A stretch of DNA of 64,000 nucleotides from Nocardioides okcheonensis (GTDB lineage: Bacteria > Actinomycetota > Actinomycetes > Propionibacteriales > Nocardioidaceae), in assembly GCF_020991065.1 (NCBI RefSeq), contig NZ_CP087710.1:186001-250000 (forward strand). The letters run 5' to 3'. Shown piece by piece: positions 16,067 through 25,821 of the stretch; position 1 is the stretch's first letter; each line of letters begins with the position of its first letter. The translations under genes were made by a program, and so were the position numbers. The notes beneath the pieces were generated by a model. The model searched no databases, had not been told where the DNA came from, and saw only the letters and a program-made list of their open reading frames with translations.

Positions 16067-17251
16067 TCAGAGGGAGCGGTAGATGTCGAGCGTGCGCTGG
16101 GCGATCGTGCCCCAGCTGAAGGCGTCCTCCGCGCGGCGGCGACCGGCGAGGCCGTAGGCGCGGGCCCGCTCGGGGTCGGAGACGGCGTCGACCAGCGCCG
16201 CGGCGAGGTCGGCGACGTAGCGCTCGGGGTCGAGCGGGGTGCCGGTGCCGTCGGTGGCCTGCTCGATCGGGACCAGCCAGCCGGTCTCGCCGTGGACCAC
16301 GACCTCGGGGATGCCGCCCGTCGCGGTCGCGACGACGGCGGTCTCGCAGGCCATCGCCTCGAGGTTGACGATGCCGAGCGGCTCGTAGATCGACGGGCAG
16401 GCGAAGACCGTCGCGGCGGTGAGGAGGGCGACGACGTCCGGGCGCGGCAGCATCTCGGCGATCCACACGACACCCGAGCGGGTGGCGGCGAGGTCGTCGA
16501 CGAGCCCGCGCACCTCGGCCTCGATCTCGGGGGTGTCCGGTGCGCCGGCGCACAGCACCAGCTGGACCTCGGGCGGCAGCGCCGCGGCGGCGCGCAGGAA
16601 GAGCGGCAGCCCCTTCTGGCGCGTGATCCGGCCGACGAACACGACGCTCGGGCGGTCGGGGTCGACGCCGAGCTCGCGGACCCGGTCGGGGTTGACGATC
16701 GGCGACCACTGGGTGGTGTCGATGCCGTTGTGGACCACGTGCACGCGCGCGGGGTCGACGGCGGGATAGCTGCGGAGCACGTCGTCGCGCATCGCCGCGC
16801 TGACCGCGATGATCCCGGCCGCGCCCTCGTAGGCCGTCCGCTCGGCCCAGCTCGACAGCGCGTAGCCGCCGCCCAGCTGCTCGGCCTTCCACGGCCGCAT
16901 CGGCTCGAGGGAGTGGGCGCTGACGACGTGGGGGATGCCGTGCATCAGCGCGGCGAGGTGGCCGGCCATGTTGGCGTACCAGGTGTGGGAGTGGACCAGG
17001 TCGGCACCGACGCAGTCGTCGACCATCGCGAGGTCGACGCCGAGCGTGCGGATGGCCGCGTTGGCGCCGGCGAGCGAGGACGGCTCGGCGTACGCCGTGG
17101 TGCCGGGCTCGGTGCGCGGCGCCCCGAAGCAGCGGACCCGGGCGTCGACGTCGGGCAGCACCCGCAGCGCGCGGACCAGCTCGGCGACGTGCACGCCGGC
17201 CCCGCCGTAGACCTCCGGTGGGTACTCCTTGCTGAGGACGTCGATGCGCAT
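16067..17251 (-). CDS. glgA: GT4-family glycogen synthase / maltose-1-phosphate synthase
   Basis: This 394-residue GT-B glycosyltransferase starts with MRIDVLSKEYPPEVYGGAGVH, the donor-loop signature of actinobacterial GlgA/GlgM. It has the Rossmann hinge FVGRITRQKGLPLFLRA and the GT4 E-x7-E motif in EPLGIVNLEAMAC. It is much shorter than GT5 GlgA (about 480) and matches M. tuberculosis GlgM, which makes maltose-1-phosphate from ADP-glucose and glucose-1-phosphate for the GlgE pathway; GlgM activity is inferred from that family. It is divergent from glgC by 72 bp, so donor synthesis and use are co-located. Confidence 0.9.
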   Translation of the reverse strand: MRIDVLSKEYPPEVYGGAGVHVAELVRALRVLPDVDARVRCFGAPRTEPGTTAYAEPSSLAGANAAIRTLGVDLAMVDDCVGADLVHSHTWYANMAGHLAALMHGIPHVVSAHSLEPMRPWKAEQLGGGYALSSWAERTAYEGAAGIIAVSAAMRDDVLRSYPAVDPARVHVVHNGIDTTQWSPIVNPDRVRELGVDPDRPSVVFVGRITRQKGLPLFLRAAAALPPEVQLVLCAGAPDTPEIEAEVRGLVDDLAATRSGVVWIAEMLPRPDVVALLTAATVFACPSIYEPLGIVNLEAMACETAVVATATGGIPEVVVHGETGWLVPIEQATDGTGTPLDPERYVADLAAALVDAVSDPERARAYGLAGRRRAEDAFSWGTIAQRTLDIYRSL

Positions 17252-17257
17252 GGGGCG

Positions 17258-17263
17258 AACCTA
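17258..17263 (-). promoter_or_regulatory. -10 box TAGGTT, leaderless promoter of glgA
   Basis: On the minus strand TAGGTT is followed by CGCCCC and the glgA ATG. Its partner promoter for glgC lies about 50 bp away on the other strand. Confidence 0.55.
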
Positions 17264-17311
17264 GTCCCGATCGTGGGCGCGTGGGTGGTCGACCGGGTGC
17301 CGTGGGACGGC

Positions 17312-17317
17312 TAGTTT
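17312..17317 (+). promoter_or_regulatory. -10 box TAGTTT, leaderless promoter of glgC
   Basis: TAGTTT stands 6 nt before ATG 17324. The preceding 40 bp are shared with the glgA control region. Confidence 0.55.
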
Positions 17318-17323
17318 CATCGC

Positions 17324-18577
17324 ATGGCCGCCACCCCCCGTCGCAAGAAGGTCCTCGCCATCGTCCTGGCCGGTGGGGAGGGCAAGCGCCTGATGCCGCT
17401 CACGGCCGACCGCGCGAAGCCCGCCGTGCCGTTCGGCGGCATCTACCGACTGATCGACTTCGCCCTGTCGAACGTCGTGAACTCGGGCTACCTCAAGGTC
17501 GTCGTGCTGACGCAGTACAAGTCGCACAGCCTCGACCGGCACGTCACCACGACCTGGCGGATGTCCCAGCTCCTCGGCAACTACGTCACCCCGGTGCCGG
17601 CCCAGCAGCGGGTCGGCAAGCGGTGGTACCTCGGCAGCGCCGACGCGATCTTCCAGTCGCTCAACCTGCTCACCGACGAGCAGCCCGACATCGTGGTCGT
17701 CGTCGGCGCCGACCACGTCTACCGGATGGACTTCGCGCAGATGGTGGCCGACCACGTCGACTCCGGCGCCGGCTGCACGGTCGCGGCGATCCGACAGCCG
17801 ATCGGCCTGGCCGACCAGTTCGGCGTGATCGACGTCGACCCCGCGAACCCGCAGCGGATCCGGGCGTTCCTGGAGAAGCCCACCGACCCGGTCGGGCTGC
17901 CGGACTCCCCGGAGGAGGTGCTGGCGAGCATGGGCAACTACGTCTTCGACGCCGACGCGCTGCGCGACGCGGTGACCCGCGACGCCGGCCGCGAGCAGTC
18001 CCAGCACGACATGGGCGGCGACATCGTGCCGTGGTTCGTCGACAAGTCCGAGTCGGCGGTCTACGACTACAAGGACAACGAGGTGCCCGGCGCGACCGAC
18101 CGCGACCGCGGCTACTGGCGCGACGTCGGCACCATGCGCTCCTACTACGCCGCCCACATGGACCTGGTGTCGCCACTGCCGGTCTTCAACCTCTACAACA
18201 CCGCCTGGCCGATCTACACCAGCTACGGCCCGCACCCGCCGGCCAAGCTGGTCGAGGGCGGCGGCGGCGAGAAGGTGTCGACCTTCAACTCGATCCTGTC
18301 GCCGGGCGTGGTGGTCAGCGGCGGCACCGTCAACCACTCCGTGCTCTCCCCGGCGGTGTGGGTCAAGGACGGCGCCGAGGTCTCCGACTCCGTCCTCATG
18401 GACGGCGTCTGGGTCGGCGAGGGGGCGGTCGTGCGCAACGCGATCATCGACAAGGGCGTCGTCGTGCCCCCGGGCGTGCAGATCGGCGTCGACCAGGACG
18501 CCGACCGCGCCCGCGGGTTCGTCGTCGACGATGGGCTCACGGTGCTCGCCAAGCAGCAGCACGTCCCGGAGGACTGA
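17324..18577 (+). CDS. glgC: Glucose-1-phosphate adenylyltransferase
   Basis: The 417-residue ADP-glucose pyrophosphorylase begins with the nucleotidyltransferase signature [26 protein letters not shown] shortened to its core [11 protein letters not shown]. It continues with [15 protein letters not shown], the catalytic YRMDF and the substrate segment FLEKP. The C-terminal left-handed beta-helix region ([20 protein letters not shown]) carries allosteric sites in relatives. It makes ADP-glucose for the divergent glgA product. The gene ends 1 bp before the convergent ECF42 sigma gene, leaving no room for a classical terminator. Confidence 0.95.
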   Translation: MAATPRRKKVLAIVLAGGEGKRLMPLTADRAKPAVPFGGIYRLIDFALSNVVNSGYLKVVVLTQYKSHSLDRHVTTTWRMSQLLGNYVTPVPAQQRVGKRWYLGSADAIFQSLNLLTDEQPDIVVVVGADHVYRMDFAQMVADHVDSGAGCTVAAIRQPIGLADQFGVIDVDPANPQRIRAFLEKPTDPVGLPDSPEEVLASMGNYVFDADALRDAVTRDAGREQSQHDMGGDIVPWFVDKSESAVYDYKDNEVPGATDRDRGYWRDVGTMRSYYAAHMDLVSPLPVFNLYNTAWPIYTSYGPHPPAKLVEGGGGEKVSTFNSILSPGVVVSGGTVNHSVLSPAVWVKDGAEVSDSVLMDGVWVGEGAVVRNAIIDKGVVVPPGVQIGVDQDADRARGFVVDDGLTVLAKQQHVPED

Positions 18578-18578
18578 G

Positions 18579-19820
18579 TCACCCCAGCGCCGCGCGCTGC
18601 TCCTCGAGGAAGGCCCGCTCGACGTCGTTGCGGCACGCGGCGATCGCCTGGTCGTACGCGGCCCGCGCCGCGTCGGCCTGGCCGGCGCGGCTGAGCAGCT
18701 CGGCGCGCACCGCCGCCGGCCGGTGGCTGTCGGCGATCTCCAGGCCCTCGAGGGCCGCGAGCCCGGCGGCCGTCCCGCGGTCCTCGGCGACCGCGACCGC
18801 GCGGGCCAGGCGCGCGGCGGGCGAGGGGGAGACCTGCAGCAGCAGGTCGTACCAGCCGACGACGCGGTCCCACCGGGTGTCCTCGGCGGTCGGCGCGGTG
18901 GCGTGCTCGGCGGCGATGCGCGCCTGCAAGGCGTAGGACGCGGCGAGCGGGGAGACCGGGCCGGTGAGCGCGGGACCGGTGAGCAGCCGGAGCGCCTCGG
19001 CCACCTCGTCGTGGTGCCAGCGGGTGCGGTCCTGGTCGGTGAGCAGCACCAGCCGGCCGTCGCGCACCCGCGCGTCGCGCCGCGAGTGCTGCAGCAGGGT
19101 GAGGGCCAGCAGCGCCACCAGCGTCGGCTCGTCGGGTCGCAGCCCGAGCACCACGCGGACCAGCCGGATCGCCTCGCCGGCGAGGTCGGCGCGCAGCAGG
19201 TCGGGGCCGGTGCCGGGGGCGTAGCCGGCGGTGAACGCGAGGTAGGCGGTCTGGGCGACCGTGTCGAGCCGGTCCGGGAGGACCGACGCGTCCGGCACCG
19301 CGAACGGGATGCCGGCCCCGACGATGCGCTTCTTGGCGCGGGTGATCCGCGCGGCCATGGTCGCCTCGGGGACGAGGAAGAGCCGGGCGATGTCGGCGGT
19401 TGGCACGCCCATCACCAGCCGCAGGCTCAGTGCGCTCGCCGCGTCGGGGGCCAGCGCGGGGTGGGCGCACATCAGCACGAGGCGGAGCACGTCGTCCTCC
19501 ACCAGGCTGCCGCCGTCCACCATGGTGCGCGCTCCTTCCTGGTGTCGTTCGGCGTCGGTGAGGAGCAGCGGCAGCTTGCGGCGCGCGACGTCCTCGGTGC
19601 GCAGCCGGTCGAGGACGCGCCGCCGGGCGGCGGTCATCAGCCACCCGGCGGGGTTGTCCGGCGTGCCGTCGACCGGCCAGGTGCGGCTCGCGGACTCGAC
19701 CGCGTCGGCGAGGGCGTCCTCGACGAGGTCGAGGCGGCGGAACTGCGCCAGGAGCAGGGCCACGAGGCGGCCCCACTCCTGGCGCACGACGTCGTCGAGT
19801 CCGGGCCCGTCGCCGTCCAT
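18579..19820 (-). CDS. ECF42-group RNA polymerase sigma factor with C-terminal extension
   Basis: The first 180 residues hold sigma region 2 (RLVALLLAQFRRLDLVEDALADA, then NPAGWLMTAARRRVLDRLR) and region 4 (LSLRLVMGVPTADIARLFLVPEATMAARITRAKKRI). About 230 further residues form the long helical, TPR-like extension that defines ECF42. Three DGPF genes sit directly upstream in the same direction, the known genomic signature of this group. In relatives the extension is needed for activity and there is no anti-sigma factor, which fits the absence of one here. Its natural signal is unknown. Confidence 0.92.
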   Translation of the reverse strand: MDGDGPGLDDVVRQEWGRLVALLLAQFRRLDLVEDALADAVESASRTWPVDGTPDNPAGWLMTAARRRVLDRLRTEDVARRKLPLLLTDAERHQEGARTMVDGGSLVEDDVLRLVLMCAHPALAPDAASALSLRLVMGVPTADIARLFLVPEATMAARITRAKKRIVGAGIPFAVPDASVLPDRLDTVAQTAYLAFTAGYAPGTGPDLLRADLAGEAIRLVRVVLGLRPDEPTLVALLALTLLQHSRRDARVRDGRLVLLTDQDRTRWHHDEVAEALRLLTGPALTGPVSPLAASYALQARIAAEHATAPTAEDTRWDRVVGWYDLLLQVSPSPAARLARAVAVAEDRGTAAGLAALEGLEIADSHRPAAVRAELLSRAGQADAARAAYDQAIAACRNDVERAFLEEQRAALG

Positions 19821-19828
19821 GTGTGCCC

Positions 19829-20185
19829 TCAGAGCGTCACGTCGACGGTCGGCTGGATCTGGATGTCGTAGGGCGGGAGGACCCGGAGCAGCTCCACCAC
19901 CACGTCGAGGTCGGGTGCCTCCAGCAGGTAGAACCCGCCCATCCCCTCGATCACCTCGGCGTAGGGGCCGTCGGTCAGCTGCACCGACCCGTCGCTCGTG
20001 CGCATCACCGTCGTGTCGCTGGGGCCGCTCAGCGCCTCGCCGGCGAGGATCTCGACTCCCTCACGCGCCCGGCACGCGGCGTCGAACTCCCCGAACTTCG
20101 CCATCGCAGCCGTCTGCTCGTCCTCGGTCTGGTCCGACCACGGCTTCTCCGCCCCGTCGCCGATCAGCAGCACCAGGTACTTCAT
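19829..20185 (-). CDS. DGPF/YCII-related protein 3 of the ECF42 cluster
   Basis: A 118-residue ferredoxin-like-fold protein starting MKYLVLLIGDG with the LTDGPYAEVIEGMGGFYLLE core (DGPF variant DGPY). It overlaps the preceding DGPF gene by 4 nt and ends 8 nt before the sigma gene, so all four are one operon. YCII-like proteins are small dimers of uncertain function; a catalytic His-Asp pair present in some YciI is not evident here. Confidence 0.85.
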   Translation of the reverse strand: MKYLVLLIGDGAEKPWSDQTEDEQTAAMAKFGEFDAACRAREGVEILAGEALSGPSDTTVMRTSDGSVQLTDGPYAEVIEGMGGFYLLEAPDLDVVVELLRVLPPYDIQIQPTVDVTL

Positions 20186-20544
20186 CGCGGCCTCGTCTCG
20201 GGAACGACGGTCGGCACGACCTGGATCGCGTCGCCGAGGGCCGCGATGATCTTGCAGCACTCGAGGAGGTCGTCGAGGTCCTCGGTCTCGATGTGGAAGT
20301 AGCCGGCGACCTGCTCCGCGGTCTCCGCGAAGGGCCCGTCGGTCACCGCCAGCCCGCCCGGCTGGACGGTGCGGATCGTGGTGCTCGCCTGCAGCTCCGC
20401 GCCGGCGACGATGCGGTGGCCCCGCTCGCCGAGCTGCTGGGCGAAGCGCCCGTACTCGGCGTAGCCGTCCTTGCGCTCCTGCTCGGTCATGGTGGTCCAC
20501 CAGTGGTCGGCCTTGCCGACGATCAGCACGACGTACTCGCTCAT
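20182..20544 (-). CDS. DGPF/YCII-related protein 2 of the ECF42 cluster
   Basis: This 120-residue protein starts MSEYVVLIVGKADHWW and carries the exact core VTDGPFAETAEQVAGYFHIE. The start at 20544 is taken because AAGGAGAG precedes it by 6 nt; an ATG five codons further up would overlap the upstream stop. Sequence similarity to its two neighbours indicates tandem duplication. The role under ECF42 control is not known. Confidence 0.87.
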   Translation of the reverse strand: MSEYVVLIVGKADHWWTTMTEQERKDGYAEYGRFAQQLGERGHRIVAGAELQASTTIRTVQPGGLAVTDGPFAETAEQVAGYFHIETEDLDDLLECCKIIAALGDAIQVVPTVVPETRPR

Positions 20545-20555
20545 GTCGCTCTCCT

Positions 20556-20906
20556 TCACTCCGCCATGCGACGGAACTCGATGTGTTCGCCCCGCGCCGC
20601 GAAGCGCTCGCAGGCGGCCCGCAGGTCGGCCTCGTCCTCGGAGTCGATGAGGTAGAAGCCGACGACCTGCTCAGCCGTCTCGGGGAAGGGTCCGTCGCTC
20701 ACGAGCAGCTGGCCGTCGTCGCCGGGGCGCATCGACGTCGCCCGGTCCGAGGGCTCCAGCGGACCGGCGGTGACCAGGACGTGGCCACCCGCCTTGAGGT
20801 CCTCGTGGAACTGACCGTGCGACTGCATCCCCTTGTCGTGCTCCTCGGCTGGCAGCTCGGCCCACTCGGCCTCGGGTGCGGGAAGCAGGATCAGGTAGCG
20901 ACTCAT
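20556..20906 (-). CDS. DGPF/YCII-related protein 1 of the ECF42 cluster
   Basis: First gene of the operon, 116 residues, with start MSRYLILLPAPEAEW and core VSDGPFPETAEQVVGFYLID. GGAGGAG lies 10 nt before the ATG at 20906, which makes the longer 173-residue frame unlikely. The candidate ECF42 promoter is 55-80 bp upstream. Expression together with proteins 2 and 3 suggests homo- or hetero-dimers, which is inference. Confidence 0.88.
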   Translation of the reverse strand: MSRYLILLPAPEAEWAELPAEEHDKGMQSHGQFHEDLKAGGHVLVTAGPLEPSDRATSMRPGDDGQLLVSDGPFPETAEQVVGFYLIDSEDEADLRAACERFAARGEHIEFRRMAE

Positions 20907-20960
20907 GGGTGCGGATCTCCTCCTGGAGGCGTCGGGCCGCGGGTGCGGCCTCACCACTGT

Positions 20961-20987
20961 GACGGACGACGGCGTGCCGGATCGACA
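20961..20987 (-). promoter_or_regulatory. Candidate ECF42-dependent promoter
   Basis: On the minus strand TGTCGA (20987-20982) is followed by 17 nt and CGTC (20964-20961). This resembles the -35/-10 pair I recall for ECF42 DGPF operons, and it lies in the right place for autoregulation. Confidence 0.5.
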
Positions 20988-21039
20988 CCCCACCCCGAGG
21001 TTTCTCGACGCGCGTGGTCGGACCCACCAAGATGGGGCC

Positions 21040-22683
<1,644 letters not shown>

Positions 22684-22702
22684 CCGGCGCCGGGCCGACC
22701 GG

Positions 22703-23017
22703 TCAGAGGCCGCCGACCGGGCCGGCCTCGATCGGCTGGCGCTCGGCGCCCCAGTGGGCGCGGGCGCCGTCGTCCGCGGTCGGCTCGGGCTCGCCGTCGA
22801 TCGCGGCGCGCGAGAAGCTCACCGCCACGATCGAGTCGAGGCGCACCAGCACCTGGTGGCCGTTGCCGTCGTCGAGGATCACGCCGAGGCCGTCGGCGCC
22901 GACGATGACGCCGTCGAGCCAGGTCCCGGACACCAGCACCCGCACCGGCGCGGCGGCGTCCTGGGCGTGGCGCAGCAGGGTGCCGACGGTGAACAAGGTG
23001 CTGGACTGGCTCGACAA
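22703..23017 (-). CDS. Small protein with LSm/Sm-like beta core
   Basis: I do not recognise a named family. The 104-residue protein has a short N-terminal helix (STLFTVGTLLRHAQDA), then strands VRVLVSGTWLDGVIVGAD, GLGVILDDGN and HQVLVRLDSIVAVSF, the order and spacing of an Sm1/Sm2-like fold, and a disordered acidic/Pro-rich tail. The start is TTG at 23017, supported by a GGGGGG ribosome site 6 nt upstream and an in-frame stop just before it. It stands alone between pgm and an acyl-CoA dehydrogenase. A nucleic-acid or nucleotide role would be guesswork. Confidence 0.65.
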   Translation of the reverse strand: MSSQSSTLFTVGTLLRHAQDAAAPVRVLVSGTWLDGVIVGADGLGVILDDGNGHQVLVRLDSIVAVSFSRAAIDGEPEPTADDGARAHWGAERQPIEAGPVGGL

Positions 23018-23133
23018 GGTGGACCCCCCTCAGATCCCGTCCACCCTAGGCCGGGCCACGCCCGCCCCGCGTGGACTTGGCCCGATCGTGACCGAACGTC
23101 GCCCCGCGATGGCCCGTTCGGGTCACGGCCGGG

Positions 23134-24777
23134 TCAGACGACCGGCGTCGCGCGGTCGACGACCGCCCGCAGCCCACCGCTCGTCAGCATCCCGTACGTG
23201 CCGCCGTAGCCGGCGTCGAACCGGCTGCCGCAGAACGCGTCGGCGACCTCCGCCGGGGCGAAGCGGACCAGGAGCGAGCCCTGCAGGCACGCGGCCATCC
23301 GGCCGGCGAGCCGGCGCGCGCCGGACTCCAGCCCGCCGGTGTCGCCGAGCAGCGACAGGGTGTCGTCGACCGCCCGGTCGAGCCGGCTGTCGGCGCCGCG
23401 GGCGGCCCCGACCTCGGTGATCCAGGCCTGCAGCACCTCGGGCTCGCGGCCCAGGGCGCGCAGCACGTCGAGCGCGTTGACGTTGCCCGACCCCTCCCAG
23501 ACCGAGTTGAGCGGCGACTCGCGGAACATCAGCGGCAGCCCCGACTCCTCCACGTAGCCGTTGCCGCCGAGGCACTCCAGCGCCTCGGCCACCATCGCGG
23601 GGGTGCGCTTGCACACCCAGAACTTCGCGAGCGGCAGCGCGATGCGGCGCAGCGCGACCTCGTGCGGGTCCTCCGGCCGGTCGACCGCCGCCGCGAGCCG
23701 CATCGCGAGCGCCGTCGCCGCCTCCGACTCGACCGCGAGGTCGGCGACGACGTTCTGCATGAGCGGCTTGTCGACCAGGAGCCCGCCGAAGGCGGAGCGG
23801 TGCGCGACGTGCCACGACGCCTCGGCCAGCGCGTGCCGCATGAGGGCGGCCGAGCCGAGGACGCAGTCGAGGCGGGTGGCTGCGACCATCTCGATGATGG
23901 TCCGCACGCCGCGGCCCTCCTCGCCGAGGCGCTGCGCGAGGGTGCCGTCGAGCTCGAGCTCGCCGGAGGCGTTGGACCGGTTGCCCAGCTTGTCCTTGAG
24001 CCGCACCACGTCGATCCGGTTGCGGGTGCCGTCGGCGAGCACCCGCGGCACGACGAAGCAGGTCAGCCCGCCGTCGGCCTGGCCGAGCACCAGGAAGACG
24101 TCGTTCATCGGCGCCGAGGTGAACCACTTGTGGCCGTGCAGGGTGTACCACCCGTCGTCCGCGGTCGGCCGCGCGCGGGTGACGTTGGCGCGGACGTCCG
24201 AGCCGCCCTGCTTCTCGGTCATCCCCATGCCGGCGAGGGCGCCGGTCTTCTGCGCGGAGGCCCGCACCCCGGGGTCGTACGAGCGGGCGGTGAGGAGCGG
24301 CGTCCACGCGGCCGCGATCGCGGGGTCGGTCCGCAGCGCCGGGACGGCGGCGTAGGTCATCGAGATCGGGCAGCCGTGTCCCGGCTCGGTCTGCGACCAG
24401 GCCAGGAAGCCGGCCGCCCGGCGCAGGTGCGCGTGCGGGTCGCCGGCCTCCTGCTGCTCCCAGGGCGCCGCCTGCAGCCCGTGCGCGACGGCCCGGTCCA
24501 TCAGCCAGTGCCACGACGGGTGGAAGTCGACCTCGTCGACGCGGTTGCCCCAGCGGTCGTAGGGGACCAGCACGGGGTGGTGCCGGTTGGCGAGCACGCC
24601 GTGCTCGCGTGCCTCGGCCGAGCCGGCCTCGCGACCGAGCGGGGCGAGGTCGTCGACCAGGGCGGCGGACCCGTGGCGCACGAGCGCCTCGGTGAGCGCG
24701 GCGTCGGAGGCGACGACGTCGTGGCCGACGAGGGGCGGGGCCTGGTTGGTGGCCGAGCGCAGGTCGGGGGAGGTCAT
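23134..24777 (-). CDS. AidB-like acyl-CoA dehydrogenase family protein
   Basis: A 547-residue FAD flavoprotein with the AidB N-terminal extension and the signatures GFLAWSQTEPGHGCPISMTYAA, GMGMTEKQGGSDVRANVT (flavin-binding strand), WFTSAPMNDVFLVL, and the C-terminal helices ECLGGNGYVEESGLPLMFRESPLNSVWEGSGNVN shortened here to LGGNGYVEESGLP and WEGSGNVNALDVLRAL. AidB protects DNA during alkylation stress in E. coli; many actinobacterial homologues are annotated as isovaleryl-type acyl-CoA dehydrogenases, and the true substrate is unknown. It is monocistronic and divergent from a BrkB protein. Confidence 0.88.
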   Translation of the reverse strand: MTSPDLRSATNQAPPLVGHDVVASDAALTEALVRHGSAALVDDLAPLGREAGSAEAREHGVLANRHHPVLVPYDRWGNRVDEVDFHPSWHWLMDRAVAHGLQAAPWEQQEAGDPHAHLRRAAGFLAWSQTEPGHGCPISMTYAAVPALRTDPAIAAAWTPLLTARSYDPGVRASAQKTGALAGMGMTEKQGGSDVRANVTRARPTADDGWYTLHGHKWFTSAPMNDVFLVLGQADGGLTCFVVPRVLADGTRNRIDVVRLKDKLGNRSNASGELELDGTLAQRLGEEGRGVRTIIEMVAATRLDCVLGSAALMRHALAEASWHVAHRSAFGGLLVDKPLMQNVVADLAVESEAATALAMRLAAAVDRPEDPHEVALRRIALPLAKFWVCKRTPAMVAEALECLGGNGYVEESGLPLMFRESPLNSVWEGSGNVNALDVLRALGREPEVLQAWITEVGAARGADSRLDRAVDDTLSLLGDTGGLESGARRLAGRMAACLQGSLLVRFAPAEVADAFCGSRFDAGYGGTYGMLTSGGLRAVVDRATPVV

Positions 24778-24783
24778 GGGCAC

Positions 24784-24789
24784 ACCGTA
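24784..24789 (-). promoter_or_regulatory. -10 box TACGGT before the acyl-CoA dehydrogenase gene
   Basis: TACGGT is followed by GTGCCC and the ATG at 24777 on the minus strand, with no ribosome site. Confidence 0.5.
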
Positions 24790-24841
24790 GGCGGGCGGGC
24801 GGCGCACGGCCCGGATTCGCCGGGAGGGGGCCCCACCTCGG

Positions 24842-24847
24842 TAGCGT
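24842..24847 (+). promoter_or_regulatory. -10 box TAGCGT before the BrkB-family gene
   Basis: TAGCGT lies 6 nt before the GTG at 24854 and supports that start codon. Confidence 0.5.
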
Positions 24848-24853
24848 GGCCTG

Positions 24854-25819
24854 GTGGTCGAGGCGCGCGAGGACATCCCTGCCCCGCGCCGGGTCGAGGT
24901 CCTGGTGCGTCGGTGGCGCGAGCACCTGTGGCGCGTGATCGTGACCACGGTCGGCGCGTGCCTGCGGCACCGGGTCACCGGCCTCGCGGCGGAGGCGGCG
25001 TTCTTCGCCGTGCTGTCGGTGCCGCCGCTGGTGTTCGCGCTCGCCGGCGCCGTCGGCTTCGTCAGCGAGCGCTTCACCGACACCCAGGTCGAGGACGTGC
25101 GCAACGCCGTCCTGGAGGTGTCGCGCCAGGCCCTGACCGAGCGGGCGGTGGACAAGATCATCGAGCCGACGATCAACACCGTGCTCAACGGCGGGCGCTA
25201 CGACGTGATCTCGATCGGCTTCATCCTGGCCCTGTGGTCGGGCAGCCGAGCGCTCAACGTCTTCGTCGACACGATCACGATCATGCACGGGCTCGGCGGC
25301 CACCGCGGGATCGTCGCGACGCGGGCGCTGTCGTTCGTGCTCTACGTCCTCGCGATGGTCACCGGAGCGGTGAGCATCCCGCTCGTGGTGGCCGGCCCGA
25401 CGCTGGTCGACCGGCTGGTGCCGCAACGGCTCGACTTCCTCAACGCGCTCTACTGGCCGGTCGTGCTCGCGGTCTGCATCTGCTTCCTCGCCACGCTCTA
25501 CCACGTGTCGGTGCCGGTCCGGACGAGCTGGAGCTTCAACCTCCCGGGCGCGGCCTTCGCCCTGGTCTGCTGGATCGCCGGCTCGTACGTCCTGCGCTGG
25601 GTGCTGACCGTGACCGCCGCGGAGTCGCGGACCATCTACGGCCCCCTCGCCGCGCCCATCGCGGTGCTGCTGTGGCTCTACCTGCTGGCGCTCGCGGTGC
25701 TGATCGGCGCAGCGGTCAACGCGGCCTTCGACACGGTCTTCCCGCAGAAGAACACGATGCGCGCGCGGCGCGAGCTGGTGCAGCGGCTCCGCACGCGCAT
25801 GGGCGTGAAAGACTCCTGA
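24854..25819 (+). CDS. YihY/BrkB-family inner-membrane protein
   Basis: This 321-residue protein has about six membrane helices: LAAEAAFFAVLSVPPLVFALAG, ISIGFILALWSGSRALNVF, ALSFVLYVLAMVTGAVS, ALYWPVVLAVCICFLATLY, AFALVCWIAGSYVLRWV and APIAVLLWLYLLALAVLIGAAVN, the YihY/UPF0761 layout. The polar residues within helix 1 (AAEAAFFA) are a family mark. The family was once called RNase BN, wrongly; its transport or secretion role is unproven. The basic C terminus ends 2 nt before the K+ channel gene, so both are probably cotranscribed. Confidence 0.88.
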   Translation: MVEAREDIPAPRRVEVLVRRWREHLWRVIVTTVGACLRHRVTGLAAEAAFFAVLSVPPLVFALAGAVGFVSERFTDTQVEDVRNAVLEVSRQALTERAVDKIIEPTINTVLNGGRYDVISIGFILALWSGSRALNVFVDTITIMHGLGGHRGIVATRALSFVLYVLAMVTGAVSIPLVVAGPTLVDRLVPQRLDFLNALYWPVVLAVCICFLATLYHVSVPVRTSWSFNLPGAAFALVCWIAGSYVLRWVLTVTAAESRTIYGPLAAPIAVLLWLYLLALAVLIGAAVNAAFDTVFPQKNTMRARRELVQRLRTRMGVKDS

Positions 25820-25821
25820 CC

